Part shown: positions 37,587 to 46,936 of the stretch, piece by piece | Layout of the letters: every line of letters starts with the position of its first letter | How positions within the stretch are numbered: position 1 is the stretch's first letter | Assembly (NCBI GenBank): GCA_024276605.1 | Contig: JAJRWX010000069.1 | Location: 1 to 64,000 of the forward strand | Direction of reading: 5' to 3' | DNA: 64,000 bases | Source: Planctomycetota bacterium | GTDB taxonomy: Bacteria > Planctomycetota > Phycisphaerae > UBA1845 | The notes under the pieces: model-generated | What the model was told of the DNA's origin: nothing | Seen by the model: only the letters and a program-made list of their open reading frames with translations | The model's database searches: none | Translations under genes and position numbers: made by a program

Positions 37587-40019
37587 ATGAGCCGATTGGT
37601 AAGATTTCGTCCGGTAGGGATACAAACCTGTGTACTAATGCTACTCATTTTCTGTTCTTCATCTTTTGCCGTGGACGTTCTTTCTCAGGAGATGAGCCAA
37701 AACGGATACGAACCTACGTCGTTCACGACCGGCACGTTATCATTTGAGTTCGATGAGGACCAACTGTGGGCGATGGGGATCGAGCTTTCTGTCGTGGGAG
37801 GGTTTGATGTTACGCAACATGATGAAATAATTGCGTTTCGTTTCGATATGATTGAACCTCACCCTACTATAGACAGACAAGACAAATCCGTCCTGAGTTC
37901 CATCCATCTGATGACGGCATCGGGTGCCATCGTGTTGGAGCGGGCTGGTAAACGTGAAATTGTGTCAGCGATTACACTAACCTACGGAAACGATGGCTCC
38001 GTAAGGATTCAATCAGCGGCACATATAGATGAAGAGAATGCGACCTTTAGGTTGACTGAGGTAACCTGGTTCAGTAACCAACTCGGTGATCAGCAATTAT
38101 ACGGTGACATTGTACTTACGCAGGCTGCGGCTTCACGCCTCGGATATCCCACATCAGCTGATTTGATTGTAGGGCACCTTTCCGTATTTAATATGGACCG
38201 TGACGTCAAAGTGGCACGATCTAACTTGGCTATTGATGCACCTACAATGACCACTGGCGGGCCCAATCTGGGTACGAATCAGAGTTTGGCTCCTTCCCCT
38301 GACGTTATTGTAGGAGACCTTCATCAGCTTAATAGTTATGGTGTTTTGAATAACCTATCGGCTTTTTCGGTGGGTACTGTCTCTTGTAACATCGGTACTG
38401 CTCCTTTGAAATGGTTATTTAATACCAACGAACACCCGGTCATTGCTCAAAACTTATACCGCCATAAAGGAGGTCGTTTCGAGCAGATTGGAATGAGCTG
38501 GCTAAAACACGGTTTTTTTGCATTGTCTGACGATCTTTGCTTTCCCGGTCAATGTGATGGTGATCCCAGCGGCGAAAGTTTAGGCCCTAAATGCTCTGAT
38601 CCATACTCAGCCAGCCTAAACGGCCAGCAGGGCAATCTAGGGCCGCGATCTGAAGTCAATGCTTTTACGGGAGAATATCCGTTTCCGTTTGGCGGTGCTC
38701 AATTGGAATCACTACTTAGTCGACGATTGCAAGTTAATAATGACGATTTGTCGCCGACTTTGAACACCGGAGCTGCTTATTTTGTTGAAGGGCAGTACGT
38801 GACGCCTGACGACGCAGCAGCCAGCAACGGTAGGAACAATGCTTCTTACCGCAAGATTGACGTTACCGAAGCGGGAGGAACTTTTGTGCTTAGTTTTCCC
38901 GGCGAGGATACGGTAAGAACTTTCCCGGCGATTTATGCCTGGCAGGCTATAGAACCAGAAGTACAGCTTTCGACAGTTCTAGTGCCCGGGGAGGGTTCTT
39001 ATACGCTCGGTGCGCGCGTCACCAATCTTGGTAACGAAACTTGGCATTATGAATATGCACTGCATAACCTGAATTCCCACCGATCGGTGCAGTCCTTTTC
39101 AGTACCCCTATTTCCAGGCGTTGCCTTGTCGAATATCGGATTTCACGACGTCGATTATCATAGCGGCGAACCTTATGATCAAACACCTTGGCAGGCGGTG
39201 ATCACTAATGATGCTATCACTTGGTCAACGGATGATTTTGCGATTAACCCTGACGCCAACGCGTTGCGTTGGGGGACAATGTACAATTTCAGGTTTGATG
39301 CTAATGCCCCGGCTGAGCAGTTAGCTATTACCATCGGTATGTTTCGCCCGGGGACACCGGGATCGGTTACCGTCACGGCCCCAGCCCCAACAGACAATAT
39401 CATTGCACCAGGAATCCCTTCGCAACCGTATGATGTGACGAAGGATCGATACGTAACCATTGATCCCAATACGAACGGTAACCGACTTATTGCGTTTCGT
39501 GTCACGCGAATGGATGGTACGGAATCCGCCTACGTGAGTTGTACTTTGGAGGATCTTGGCGCGCAAGGTGTTTTTGGTTCTCTCGTGGCTTCACCTGAAT
39601 TTTGTTCATGGAATACGCAAGTATTGCATATTGGCGGGTGCATGATCGCTCCGGGAAATACCTATTCCATTGAAGGCACACTTGATGCGGTAAACTTTTC
39701 TTCACCATTGTTAGTATCGACAACCAACGTTCCATCTCCCCGTGAGTTTGGAGATGTTGTGGGTGTGTTTGCCAATAATGTTTGGTCCGGCCCGGACGGT
39801 TTAGTTAGCTCTGTTGATATTTTGGCTGCCGTCCAAGGATTTCAGCTTGTAGATTCTGCACCATTGATTGCTCGACTGGATCTCGTACCGAAAAATCCCA
39901 ATCATGTGCTGGCTGCGGATGACATTTTAGCCGTCGTTCTAGCATTTTCAGGCGATGCTTACCAGTATGGGTTGTCATGTTCGACGGGCACATGCGTACC
40001 TGACTGTACAAACCCATAG
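37587..40019 (+). CDS. Large secreted protein with dockerin-like C-terminus
   Basis: An 810-residue exported protein: signal peptide ending S-S-F-A-V, then long beta-rich regions of the kind seen in planctomycete surface proteins. Around residues 450-560 there is P-W-Q-A-V-I-T-N-D-A-I-T-W-S-T-D-D-F, a stretch common to that group. The C-terminus (about 725-795) carries D-G-L-V-S-S-V-D-I-L-A-A-V-Q-G-F and L-A-A-D-D-I-L-A-V-V-L-A-F, resembling paired type I dockerin-like segments. The remaining domains are unknown to me. The start follows AAGGG closely. Confidence 0.8.
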   Translation: MSRLVRFRPVGIQTCVLMLLIFCSSSFAVDVLSQEMSQNGYEPTSFTTGTLSFEFDEDQLWAMGIELSVVGGFDVTQHDEIIAFRFDMIEPHPTIDRQDKSVLSSIHLMTASGAIVLERAGKREIVSAITLTYGNDGSVRIQSAAHIDEENATFRLTEVTWFSNQLGDQQLYGDIVLTQAAASRLGYPTSADLIVGHLSVFNMDRDVKVARSNLAIDAPTMTTGGPNLGTNQSLAPSPDVIVGDLHQLNSYGVLNNLSAFSVGTVSCNIGTAPLKWLFNTNEHPVIAQNLYRHKGGRFEQIGMSWLKHGFFALSDDLCFPGQCDGDPSGESLGPKCSDPYSASLNGQQGNLGPRSEVNAFTGEYPFPFGGAQLESLLSRRLQVNNDDLSPTLNTGAAYFVEGQYVTPDDAAASNGRNNASYRKIDVTEAGGTFVLSFPGEDTVRTFPAIYAWQAIEPEVQLSTVLVPGEGSYTLGARVTNLGNETWHYEYALHNLNSHRSVQSFSVPLFPGVALSNIGFHDVDYHSGEPYDQTPWQAVITNDAITWSTDDFAINPDANALRWGTMYNFRFDANAPAEQLAITIGMFRPGTPGSVTVTAPAPTDNIIAPGIPSQPYDVTKDRYVTIDPNTNGNRLIAFRVTRMDGTESAYVSCTLEDLGAQGVFGSLVASPEFCSWNTQVLHIGGCMIAPGNTYSIEGTLDAVNFSSPLLVSTTNVPSPREFGDVVGVFANNVWSGPDGLVSSVDILAAVQGFQLVDSAPLIARLDLVPKNPNHVLAADDILAVVLAFSGDAYQYGLSCSTGTCVPDCTNP

Positions 40020-40283
40020 TTTTTTTGCCTCACCACTCTAGCTGCGACGGTAATAGTTCGACTGATACTTGATTTATCGATCGACTTTAACCATTTGTCC
40101 GGCCCGCATACAGGCGGTACGTGTCAGGTATCTGACAATTCACAACGCAAAAAAGCCATATTGACTGCATTTTCGTCATGATTATCGTTTACACAGTGGT
40201 TCACTGGCGCGTATACTGGCAGCACGTCAGCCATGCAGGAGGCGATCCTCGTTGGCGTCAGGCTCTTCGGTAAAGGAGTACCG

Positions 40284-41390
40284 ATGCGAAGAATAGCAAT
40301 TATCAACCAAAAAGGCGGTGTTGGCAAAACTACCACGACGGCCCATCTTGGTGCTGCTTTGGGTCTGACGGGAAGCCGTGTACTTTTGGTCGACATGGAT
40401 CCGCAGGCACATCTGTCGCTGCATTTTGGTGTGGAAGTCGTAGACGATCAGCCCAGTGTTTATGACGTGCTCACGGCATCACTTCCCATTCAAGAGGCGA
40501 CCATTGCGGTACGTAGCTCCGTTCACCTGGTTCCTGCTGACATAGATTTGGCAGCAGCGGAAGCAGAACTTATCAGCGTCATGGGGCGGGAGGTTATTTT
40601 ACGAGAAGCTTTGGATCGGGTAGATGACGCATTCGATGTGTTGTTGATCGATTGTCCACCGTCACTTGGTGTTCTTACCATTAATGCATTGGCCGCTTGC
40701 CACGAGGTTATTATTCCACTGCAAGCCCAGTTTTTTGCCTTGCAAGGGCTTGGTAAATTGCTGGATACCGTGAGGCTGGTGCAACAACGCATTAACCCCG
40801 ACATTCTTGTTAAGGGCGTTGCGTTGTGTATGCATGATTCATCAACTAAGTTGTCCAATGAAATCGTGGACGATCTGATGGAATTTCTAAGTAGTTCCCG
40901 TGACTCTAACTTGCCTTGGTCGCGAGCTGAGATATTCAAAACACGTATTCGGCGTAACGTAAAGCTTGCAGAATCCTCTAGCTTTGGTCAGACCGTGTTC
41001 GAGTACGAACTGAAGAGCAACGGGGCGATCGATTATAATCGATTAGCCGTCGAAATTTTTGATTGCCCCTCCATTCCGGGGCTTGAGGAAACTAGACCGT
41101 CCCCAATCAATAAAAAGGTAGCTATTGAACCGTGCATTGAGACGGTTGAAAAAGTTGAGAATAATAAAACTATTGAGGTGGCGCCGAGTCAAGAGGCTAT
41201 CGCTGAAAGTAACTTGCCCCTCGTTTCGGTCGATGCTTCACCTGATGAATCACCTTTAACGTCCGACCCGACGGCTGAAGCCGTGGAGCCTATGAGCCAC
41301 ACCAAATCTGAGGAGGTTCCTAGCATCCGGTCTGTGTCGTCTACGACCCCGCCGGCATCGTCACCTGAGTCATTCGTTAGCACTGTTTAG
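40284..41390 (+). CDS. parA: ParA/Soj-like ATPase with long C-terminal tail
   Basis: A 368-residue ATPase: deviant Walker A K-G-G-V-G-K-T-T (residues 10-17), V-D-M-D-P-Q, and L-L-I-D-C-P-P-S-L-G. Chromosomal ParA/Soj positions replication origins with ParB, but no parB or parS lies in view, so this may serve another cargo. About 110 C-terminal residues are Ser/Pro/Glu-rich and disordered, which is unusual for Soj. I chose the ATG at 40284 with AAAGGAG upstream over the in-frame ATG at 40233. The next gene is a VanZ-like remnant. Confidence 0.9.
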   Translation: MRRIAIINQKGGVGKTTTTAHLGAALGLTGSRVLLVDMDPQAHLSLHFGVEVVDDQPSVYDVLTASLPIQEATIAVRSSVHLVPADIDLAAAEAELISVMGREVILREALDRVDDAFDVLLIDCPPSLGVLTINALAACHEVIIPLQAQFFALQGLGKLLDTVRLVQQRINPDILVKGVALCMHDSSTKLSNEIVDDLMEFLSSSRDSNLPWSRAEIFKTRIRRNVKLAESSSFGQTVFEYELKSNGAIDYNRLAVEIFDCPSIPGLEETRPSPINKKVAIEPCIETVEKVENNKTIEVAPSQEAIAESNLPLVSVDASPDESPLTSDPTAEAVEPMSHTKSEEVPSIRSVSSTTPPASSPESFVSTV

Positions 41391-41414
41391 CCTATTGAGA
41401 GTCAAAACCAAAGC

Positions 41415-41821
41415 ATGACCTCAAGGCTAACAGATTATAGAACTTCACAGCGTCGATTCAGATTTGGCCTTGTTTGGATTAGCTACTGGATTTTCCTATT
41501 TATCATCATGCACATCCCCATAAAGGCCCCGGTATCACTGGCCGCCGGTAGCGACAAATTGGCTCATTTCGTGCTTTACGCCACTTTAGCTTTACTTGGC
41601 GGTTTAAGTCTCAAATCGAGCAGTTCTCGTGTCCTCCGAATACGGACGTAGCGGTCTGGGCTGTTGTATATGCAGCCTATGGAGCCATGGACGAATACTT
41701 ACAGCCTTTTGTCGGGCGAACATGTAGCCTGGCGGATTGGGTAGCGGATGTATGTGGGATTACGGCAGGCACTGTTGTAATCGGACTCAGACCCATACAG
41801 GCCCGTACTGAAGAGTCCTAA
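41415..41821 (+). pseudogene. VanZ-like membrane protein, frameshifted
   Basis: The first frame (41415-41651) begins M-T-S-R-L and holds two hydrophobic helices and S-D-K-L-A-H-F-V-L-Y-A, the family core. It stops early at a TAG (41649-41651). The reading then continues in another frame as A-A-Y-G-A-M-D-E-Y-L-Q-P-F-V-G-R and A-D-W-V-A-D-V-C-G-I-T-A-G to a TAA at 41819-41821, exactly the second half of a VanZ domain. A single-base deletion or insertion near 41610-41640 would join them. It is either a pseudogene or a sequencing error. VanZ-like proteins are of mostly unknown function. Confidence 0.82.
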
Positions 41822-41982
41822 ACTTCATCTCCATGATTGATTGGCTTATTGTAACGCCAGTATAACATCTTCATCATCTGCGTAGGTCACCAGCGAAACT
41901 TTCGATGCGTATGATAGAATGAGCATCTGGATGCTTAAGACTCACCAGCGATTTATGGAACGCAACAGTTAGGAGTTTTTGT

Positions 41983-42723
41983 ATGGCTAATGCTCGAACC
42001 ATCGTTGTTATTGAAGACGAAGATGCCATACGTCGTGGTATCGTGGACATGCTCACGATTGCCGGCTATGAGACGGTTGAAGCCGCAGACGGTGAAGCCG
42101 GTCTGACAGAAGCGCAGCGCGCGGGGGTTTCTCTTGTTCTACTCGATTTATTGTTGCCAAAAATGAATGGCTTTGAAGTATTGGAAGAGCTTCGTCGAAC
42201 AAGACAATCGTTACCCGTGATTATTCTCACGGCCCGTGGCTCGGAAGATGATCGGATCCGCGGCTTACGGAGTGGGGCGGATGACTATGTAATGAAGCCA
42301 TTTTCCGCCCGCGAATTATTAGCTCGTGTTGAAGCCGTACTCCGAAGAAGTCCGGAACGACCGGAACCGGTACTGCGTATCAGCAGCGGTTCTACCGTCG
42401 TCGATTGTGGACGGCGCGAGATATGCGGTCAAGGCAGTGAGCGTGCGGCTCTCTCGGAAATGGAGACGGATATACTAAAAAGACTAGCGTCCATGTCCGG
42501 ACGATGTGTTTCTCGAGAAGAGTTGCTTTCCGCCGTATGGGGAATCCGTGACGGCGTAGTGGAAACCCGCGCGATTGATATGCACATTACGCGGTTACGT
42601 CAAAAATTACGTTCACATTCAACAGATGACGTAGAGTGGATTGTTACCGTTCGCGGGAAAGGTTATATGCTTGGGCCACAGTTAAATGTCACTAGAGGTG
42701 GTGAAGGAGAGGATCAAGCATGA
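41983..42723 (+). CDS. OmpR-family response regulator
   Basis: A 246-residue regulator. The receiver (about 6-120) has the acidic pair E-D-E-D and the phospho-acceptor Asp55 in L-L-D-L-L-L-P, plus I-L-T-A-R and K-P-F. The winged-helix output domain follows (E-L-L-S-A-V-W-G-I-R-D and R-G-K-G-Y-M-L). It overlaps the sensor kinase gene as ATGA (42720-42723), so the pair is translationally coupled. Target genes are unknown. Confidence 0.96.
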   Translation: MANARTIVVIEDEDAIRRGIVDMLTIAGYETVEAADGEAGLTEAQRAGVSLVLLDLLLPKMNGFEVLEELRRTRQSLPVIILTARGSEDDRIRGLRSGADDYVMKPFSARELLARVEAVLRRSPERPEPVLRISSGSTVVDCGRREICGQGSERAALSEMETDILKRLASMSGRCVSREELLSAVWGIRDGVVETRAIDMHITRLRQKLRSHSTDDVEWIVTVRGKGYMLGPQLNVTRGGEGEDQA

Positions 42724-44669
42724 AACGCGCGGGGCGAAGTCAAATTGGCGGTACGTTGCTGTTTCTGCTGATTACTGCCGTGGTACTCGGTGGTATGACT
42801 TGGGCTTCGGTTTCCACACTCAGACTGGCCAAAACCAATGTAAAAGAACGACATCACGCTGCAGTCTATAAAACATTGCTTCAGATGGACAGTTATGTCG
42901 GCGGTATTCTTAATCGCGAAGTAGAGCGACCGTATACTGATTATCGTGCATTTCACACGAAAAGGCGCGTTCTACGTTCGGAGATTGGAAAGTGGGAATC
43001 CGATCCAGGGTTGGTCGAATTGCCCTCTGATATTCTTGAACAGGGTCCGCGTCATGATTGGATCGAATTGTATTTTCAATTGGCTAATGGCGTACTTACA
43101 TCGCCGCAAATAGAAAATGATTGCGAAGATTGGCCTACTGTTTTTCCGGAAGTGAACGTAGCAGCGCTTCGTCGCGCACGGTTTGCATGGGAATGGTTTG
43201 AAGCCGTTTATCCTAAATCCATTCTTAACGATCGCATAACCTCGAATGTTTCCGAAACAGCGCCATTTGAAGACTCCGATCAGAAAAAGCGAGAATCTCA
43301 GGCAAAAGTGATTATTCATTTAGCACAGGGGGAGTCGTCAAAGGTTGATAGTTCGGTAGTTCAAGACTACATACTGCGTGCGCAACGACTTAGAGCTACG
43401 CAATCCAAGCATAAATCAACTCCGGCTTGTGAAGACTTGGAGGTAGCGGGTCGTAATTTCCCGAACATGTTGAAACCCGTGACATTATCTTCAGCAACGC
43501 AAGGAGGAGATGATGCAGTCAATATCGAGTGTGGCGAGTTTAATCGCCCGTCTTGGCTCACCGTGCCGGGATCTGACATCCAAAAGCTGACTTTTCAACG
43601 ACAATGTAGTGTTGATGCCAATGTGTTCTACCAAGGTTTTGTAGGTGATTGGCCGCTACTACGCAAAGAGCTATTGAACCAGACTAAAGATGAATTGTTA
43701 CGCGAATTAACCGCTATTTTTAACCATCCAGTCGATAGCGGAGTAGATCTTGTACCAATTAGCTCGGTCAATCCAATGCATGTTACAGATAATGAAACTG
43801 CGTTATCCTGGCTTCCCGTCAAACTGAGTGTTCCTTATTCTGAAGCAAGATTAGCCGGCGTGGCATGGCACTCGGTTCGTGGTGTACTCATTGCATCCTG
43901 GTTGGCAGCGATTTGCGTGTTGGCTGTAGCCGGGTGGGGCGTGCGTAACCTGATTGCATTGACGGAACGCCGTATGCAATTTGCCTATGCCGTCACGCAT
44001 GAATTGCGTACGCCTCTTACAACGTTGCAGCTATACACGGATATGCTCGCAGCGGATCTAGTACCCGAGTCTTCCAAACAAGATTATCTACAAACGCTAA
44101 ATCGGGAATCATTACGATTATCCGGTTTGGTGGAAGGTGTTCTGGAGTATTCAAGATTAGAGAACCAAAAGGTTAGACTCAATCCCGTAAACACAGATGC
44201 CCAGAGCATATTGCAGATCATTCGTGAGACATTGGAAGCGAGATGTAAAGAAGCCGGTGTCCAAGCTGTGACACGCAACCATACAGACGACAGTCAAGCG
44301 ATGTGTATAGATGTTGACATCGTGAATCAAATTGCGGGGATCGTGATACATAACGCTTGTCGTCACGCCCGGGGCAGTGAAGGATCACAGGTGCTGGTGA
44401 AACTGGCCAGCGAAGGTAATCGTCTTAACTTGGACGTCATCGACTCAGGGCCTGGGATTGATCGATCGGATGCTCGAAATATTTTCAAACCTTTTCGACG
44501 CGGTCACGGCGCCGATGCCGCTGCCCAGGGTGGTATCGGATTAGGCCTCGCCCTAGCGCGGGATTGGGCTTCGCTTCTTCACGGGAAGCTTGAATTGATG
44601 GCGCGTCACCATGGCGAACTAGGTGGTGCCCATTTCCGTCTGACCATTCCGACCGTCATACGCGCTTAA
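42720..44669 (+). CDS. Membrane sensor histidine kinase
   Basis: A 649-residue kinase with an N-terminal membrane helix (about 13-33), a large extracytoplasmic region (about 35-385) of unknown fold, a second helix (about 390-412), then a HisKA domain with H427 in V-T-H-E-L-R-T-P-L-T, and an ATPase domain with D-S-G-P-G-I-D and G-G-I-G-L-G-L-A-L-A. The sensor region does not resemble a known module and is rich in charged residues. It pairs with the overlapping OmpR-type regulator. Confidence 0.94.
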   Translation: MKRAGRSQIGGTLLFLLITAVVLGGMTWASVSTLRLAKTNVKERHHAAVYKTLLQMDSYVGGILNREVERPYTDYRAFHTKRRVLRSEIGKWESDPGLVELPSDILEQGPRHDWIELYFQLANGVLTSPQIENDCEDWPTVFPEVNVAALRRARFAWEWFEAVYPKSILNDRITSNVSETAPFEDSDQKKRESQAKVIIHLAQGESSKVDSSVVQDYILRAQRLRATQSKHKSTPACEDLEVAGRNFPNMLKPVTLSSATQGGDDAVNIECGEFNRPSWLTVPGSDIQKLTFQRQCSVDANVFYQGFVGDWPLLRKELLNQTKDELLRELTAIFNHPVDSGVDLVPISSVNPMHVTDNETALSWLPVKLSVPYSEARLAGVAWHSVRGVLIASWLAAICVLAVAGWGVRNLIALTERRMQFAYAVTHELRTPLTTLQLYTDMLAADLVPESSKQDYLQTLNRESLRLSGLVEGVLEYSRLENQKVRLNPVNTDAQSILQIIRETLEARCKEAGVQAVTRNHTDDSQAMCIDVDIVNQIAGIVIHNACRHARGSEGSQVLVKLASEGNRLNLDVIDSGPGIDRSDARNIFKPFRRGHGADAAAQGGIGLGLALARDWASLLHGKLELMARHHGELGGAHFRLTIPTVIRA

Positions 44670-44697
44670 ACCAGCTTTCCTCTCTTTTCTTGTTGAA

Positions 44698-44727
44698 TTG
44701 ACGCTTGCCCCCGTAGCGGTCTACAAT
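44698..44727 (+). promoter_or_regulatory. Probable hldE promoter
   Basis: TTGACG (44698-44703) and TACAAT (44722-44727), 18 bases apart, 32 bases before the hldE ATG. The distance suits a sigma-70 promoter driving hldE-gmhA. Confidence 0.65.
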
Positions 44728-44758
44728 GCGTTATTCCTGAGAATGCTACACGACGGAT

Positions 44759-46249
44759 ATGTTAGATAACCTTACTCATTTAGTGCAACGTTGTGCAGGG
44801 GCGAAGGTGCTGCTTGTCGGCGACCTGATCCTCGATCGGTATATTTATGGGGATGCGGAACGTATTAGCCCTGAAGCACCGGTCCCGGTGTTGCGTACCG
44901 TCGAGAAAAAGGATGCTGTGGGTGGTAGTGCGAATGTCGCGGCTTGCCTTACAGCATTGGGATGTGAAGTTTCCTGTTGTGGCTGTGTCGGCGACGACCG
45001 TGATGGCCACATTTTGCTCGATTTATTGTTGGATGAAGGAATCGATCCCAGCGGTATCCATATGCTAGCGGACCGCCCAACCACGAATAAAACGCGTCTT
45101 ATTGGCCTTGCACAACATCGCCACCGGCAACAGCTTTTGCGCGTAGACGAAGAAATCACGACGCCGCTTAACGAGGCTGATCGTGCTAAGCTAGAATCTA
45201 CCATTACAGCGCGCATCCCGGAAGCTGAGGTCGTATGTATCGAGGATTACGATAAAGGCATAATCTCGCAGCATTTAGTGGCTGCTATCGTTGCTACAGC
45301 CAAAAAGCACAACAAAATGGTGATTGTAGATCCTGCCAGACTTACAAGTTACCAGCGTTATAATGGCGTGCATGTTTTAACACCGAACCGTGCAGAGCTT
45401 TCGATGGTCGCAGGGCGTGAACTGACGACGGTTGAGCAGGTTGCCCAAGCCGGCAGGCAGATGATTAAACACATTGGTGCCGAGGTCTGTGTGGCTACAG
45501 TCGATCGCGAGGGCGCGGTGTTGATCAACCGAAAAGAAGAGTGGCGACATTTCCCGACGCTGCCTAGAAGCGTATATGATAATACCGGTGCTGGCGACGC
45601 AGTGCTGGCTATGCTCACTGCGGCTATTGCAGCTGGTGGCAGCTTGGAAGATGCTGTTCGTCTTGCGAATATCACTGGCGGTCTGGAAGTGGAAAAATTC
45701 GGTTGTGTGCCCATCCCCGCAGATGAAGTATTAGCCGAGCTTAGACTCGAGCAAGGGCAACGTAACGGAAAACTACGCACCATCGAAGACTTGATGTCAG
45801 AGTTAACGCTTCGTCGTGACCGTGGTGAGATGATTTCTTTTACGAACGGATGTTTTGATATTTTGCACGCTGGACATGTTGATTACCTGCAACGATGTCG
45901 ACGTGAAACATCGGTGTTGGTATTGGGCTTAAATAGTGACCAGTCCGTTCGACTGCAGGGCAAAGGAAGCGGTAGGCCTTTCAATGTCTTTGAGGATCGA
46001 GTCGCAGTGCTTTCCGCGCTGGCGTGTGTTGATTACATTGTCGGCTTCGATGACGCCGACCCAAGCTCATTGATAGAAAAAATCAGGCCCGATGTTCTGC
46101 TGAAGGGAGAGGATTGGGCTGACAAAGGCGTGGTTGGCGCTGATTTTGTAGAATCATACGGAGGTCGTGTCGTACTCGTTCCGCTGGTGAAAGGATTGAG
46201 CACGACAAATCTTATTGATCGCATTCGTTCCAAAGAGATTATCCATTGA
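44759..46249 (+). CDS. hldE: Bifunctional heptose-7-phosphate kinase / heptose-1-phosphate adenylyltransferase
   Basis: A 496-residue fused enzyme of ADP-heptose synthesis for LPS core. The N-terminal part (about 1-320) is a ribokinase-fold kinase (L-I-L-D-R-Y-I-Y-G, G-G-S-A-N-V-A, D-N-T-G-A-G-D-A). The C-terminal part (about 355-490) is a nucleotidyltransferase with F-T-N-G-C-F-D-I-L-H-A-G-H and L-L-K-G-E-D-W. Length and order match E. coli HldE. It overlaps or closely abuts gmhA, and a sugar epimerase follows, so the three build or alter heptose precursors. A promoter lies at 44698-44727. Confidence 0.96.
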   Translation: MLDNLTHLVQRCAGAKVLLVGDLILDRYIYGDAERISPEAPVPVLRTVEKKDAVGGSANVAACLTALGCEVSCCGCVGDDRDGHILLDLLLDEGIDPSGIHMLADRPTTNKTRLIGLAQHRHRQQLLRVDEEITTPLNEADRAKLESTITARIPEAEVVCIEDYDKGIISQHLVAAIVATAKKHNKMVIVDPARLTSYQRYNGVHVLTPNRAELSMVAGRELTTVEQVAQAGRQMIKHIGAEVCVATVDREGAVLINRKEEWRHFPTLPRSVYDNTGAGDAVLAMLTAAIAAGGSLEDAVRLANITGGLEVEKFGCVPIPADEVLAELRLEQGQRNGKLRTIEDLMSELTLRRDRGEMISFTNGCFDILHAGHVDYLQRCRRETSVLVLGLNSDQSVRLQGKGSGRPFNVFEDRVAVLSALACVDYIVGFDDADPSSLIEKIRPDVLLKGEDWADKGVVGADFVESYGGRVVLVPLVKGLSTTNLIDRIRSKEIIH

Positions 46250-46257
46250 CTGGCCAT

Positions 46258-46812
46258 ATGCACCGACAAATTGAAGACCATGTGAGGGTTGCGCAAAATC
46301 TCATAACGGATATTGAGGTGCTCGAAAAGATGGCGGACCGGCTACTCTCGTGTTTTTCAACTGGAAACAAAGTGTTGTTATTGGGGAACGGAGGCAGCGC
46401 CGCTGATGCGCAACATATTGCAGCCGAGTTATCGGGGCGATTCAAACGTGATCGTAAAGCGTTGCCAGCGCTGGCGCTTACTACGGATACTTCCGTGCTG
46501 ACTGCAGTAGGTAACGATTTGGGCTTTGAGCGGATATTCTCAAGACAGATTGAGGCGTTAGCCAATTCCGGCGATGTAGTGTGGGCTTTGAGTGTCTCTG
46601 GTAGCTCCCCCAACGTCTTGACTGCGATGCAAGCTGCCCGGCAGCATGAGGCGATATGCTTGGGATTTACCAGTCGGCGGGGAGCCGCATTGCGCGAAAT
46701 GTGTGACCTTTCCTTTGCCGCGGATCACGATGATAGCGATCGCGTCCAGGAAATTCACGCGCTGGCCTATCATTTAATTTGCGATCGGATTGAGAAACAT
46801 TTTTGCATGTAG
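46258..46812 (+). CDS. gmhA: Phosphoheptose isomerase
   Basis: A 184-residue SIS-domain enzyme converting sedoheptulose 7-phosphate to heptose 7-phosphate, first in the ADP-heptose route. It shows L-L-L-G-N-G-G-S-A-A-D-A-Q-H-I-A-A-E-L-S-G-R, the GmhA hallmark, L-T-T-D-T-S-V-L-T-A, and S-V-S-G-S-S-P-N near 115. The ATG at 46258 gives a normal length; a TTG at 46246 overlapping the hldE stop is an alternative. It is co-transcribed with hldE. Confidence 0.94.
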   Translation: MHRQIEDHVRVAQNLITDIEVLEKMADRLLSCFSTGNKVLLLGNGGSAADAQHIAAELSGRFKRDRKALPALALTTDTSVLTAVGNDLGFERIFSRQIEALANSGDVVWALSVSGSSPNVLTAMQAARQHEAICLGFTSRRGAALREMCDLSFAADHDDSDRVQEIHALAYHLICDRIEKHFCM

Positions 46813-46936
46813 CTGCCGGAAAGATGACTATTGTGAAGCGTCGGTAGTGTCCGGATACGGATTTCTTGGCAAATATTTAGGAATTGGTTTAGCTATAGCG
46901 CATGTTACTTAGCTATCCTTGCATTGAGAGACTCAA

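Noticed and set aside
44845-45216. Minus-strand frame inside hldE
   Set aside because: The coding potential belongs to the other strand, as shown by the clear HldE domains.
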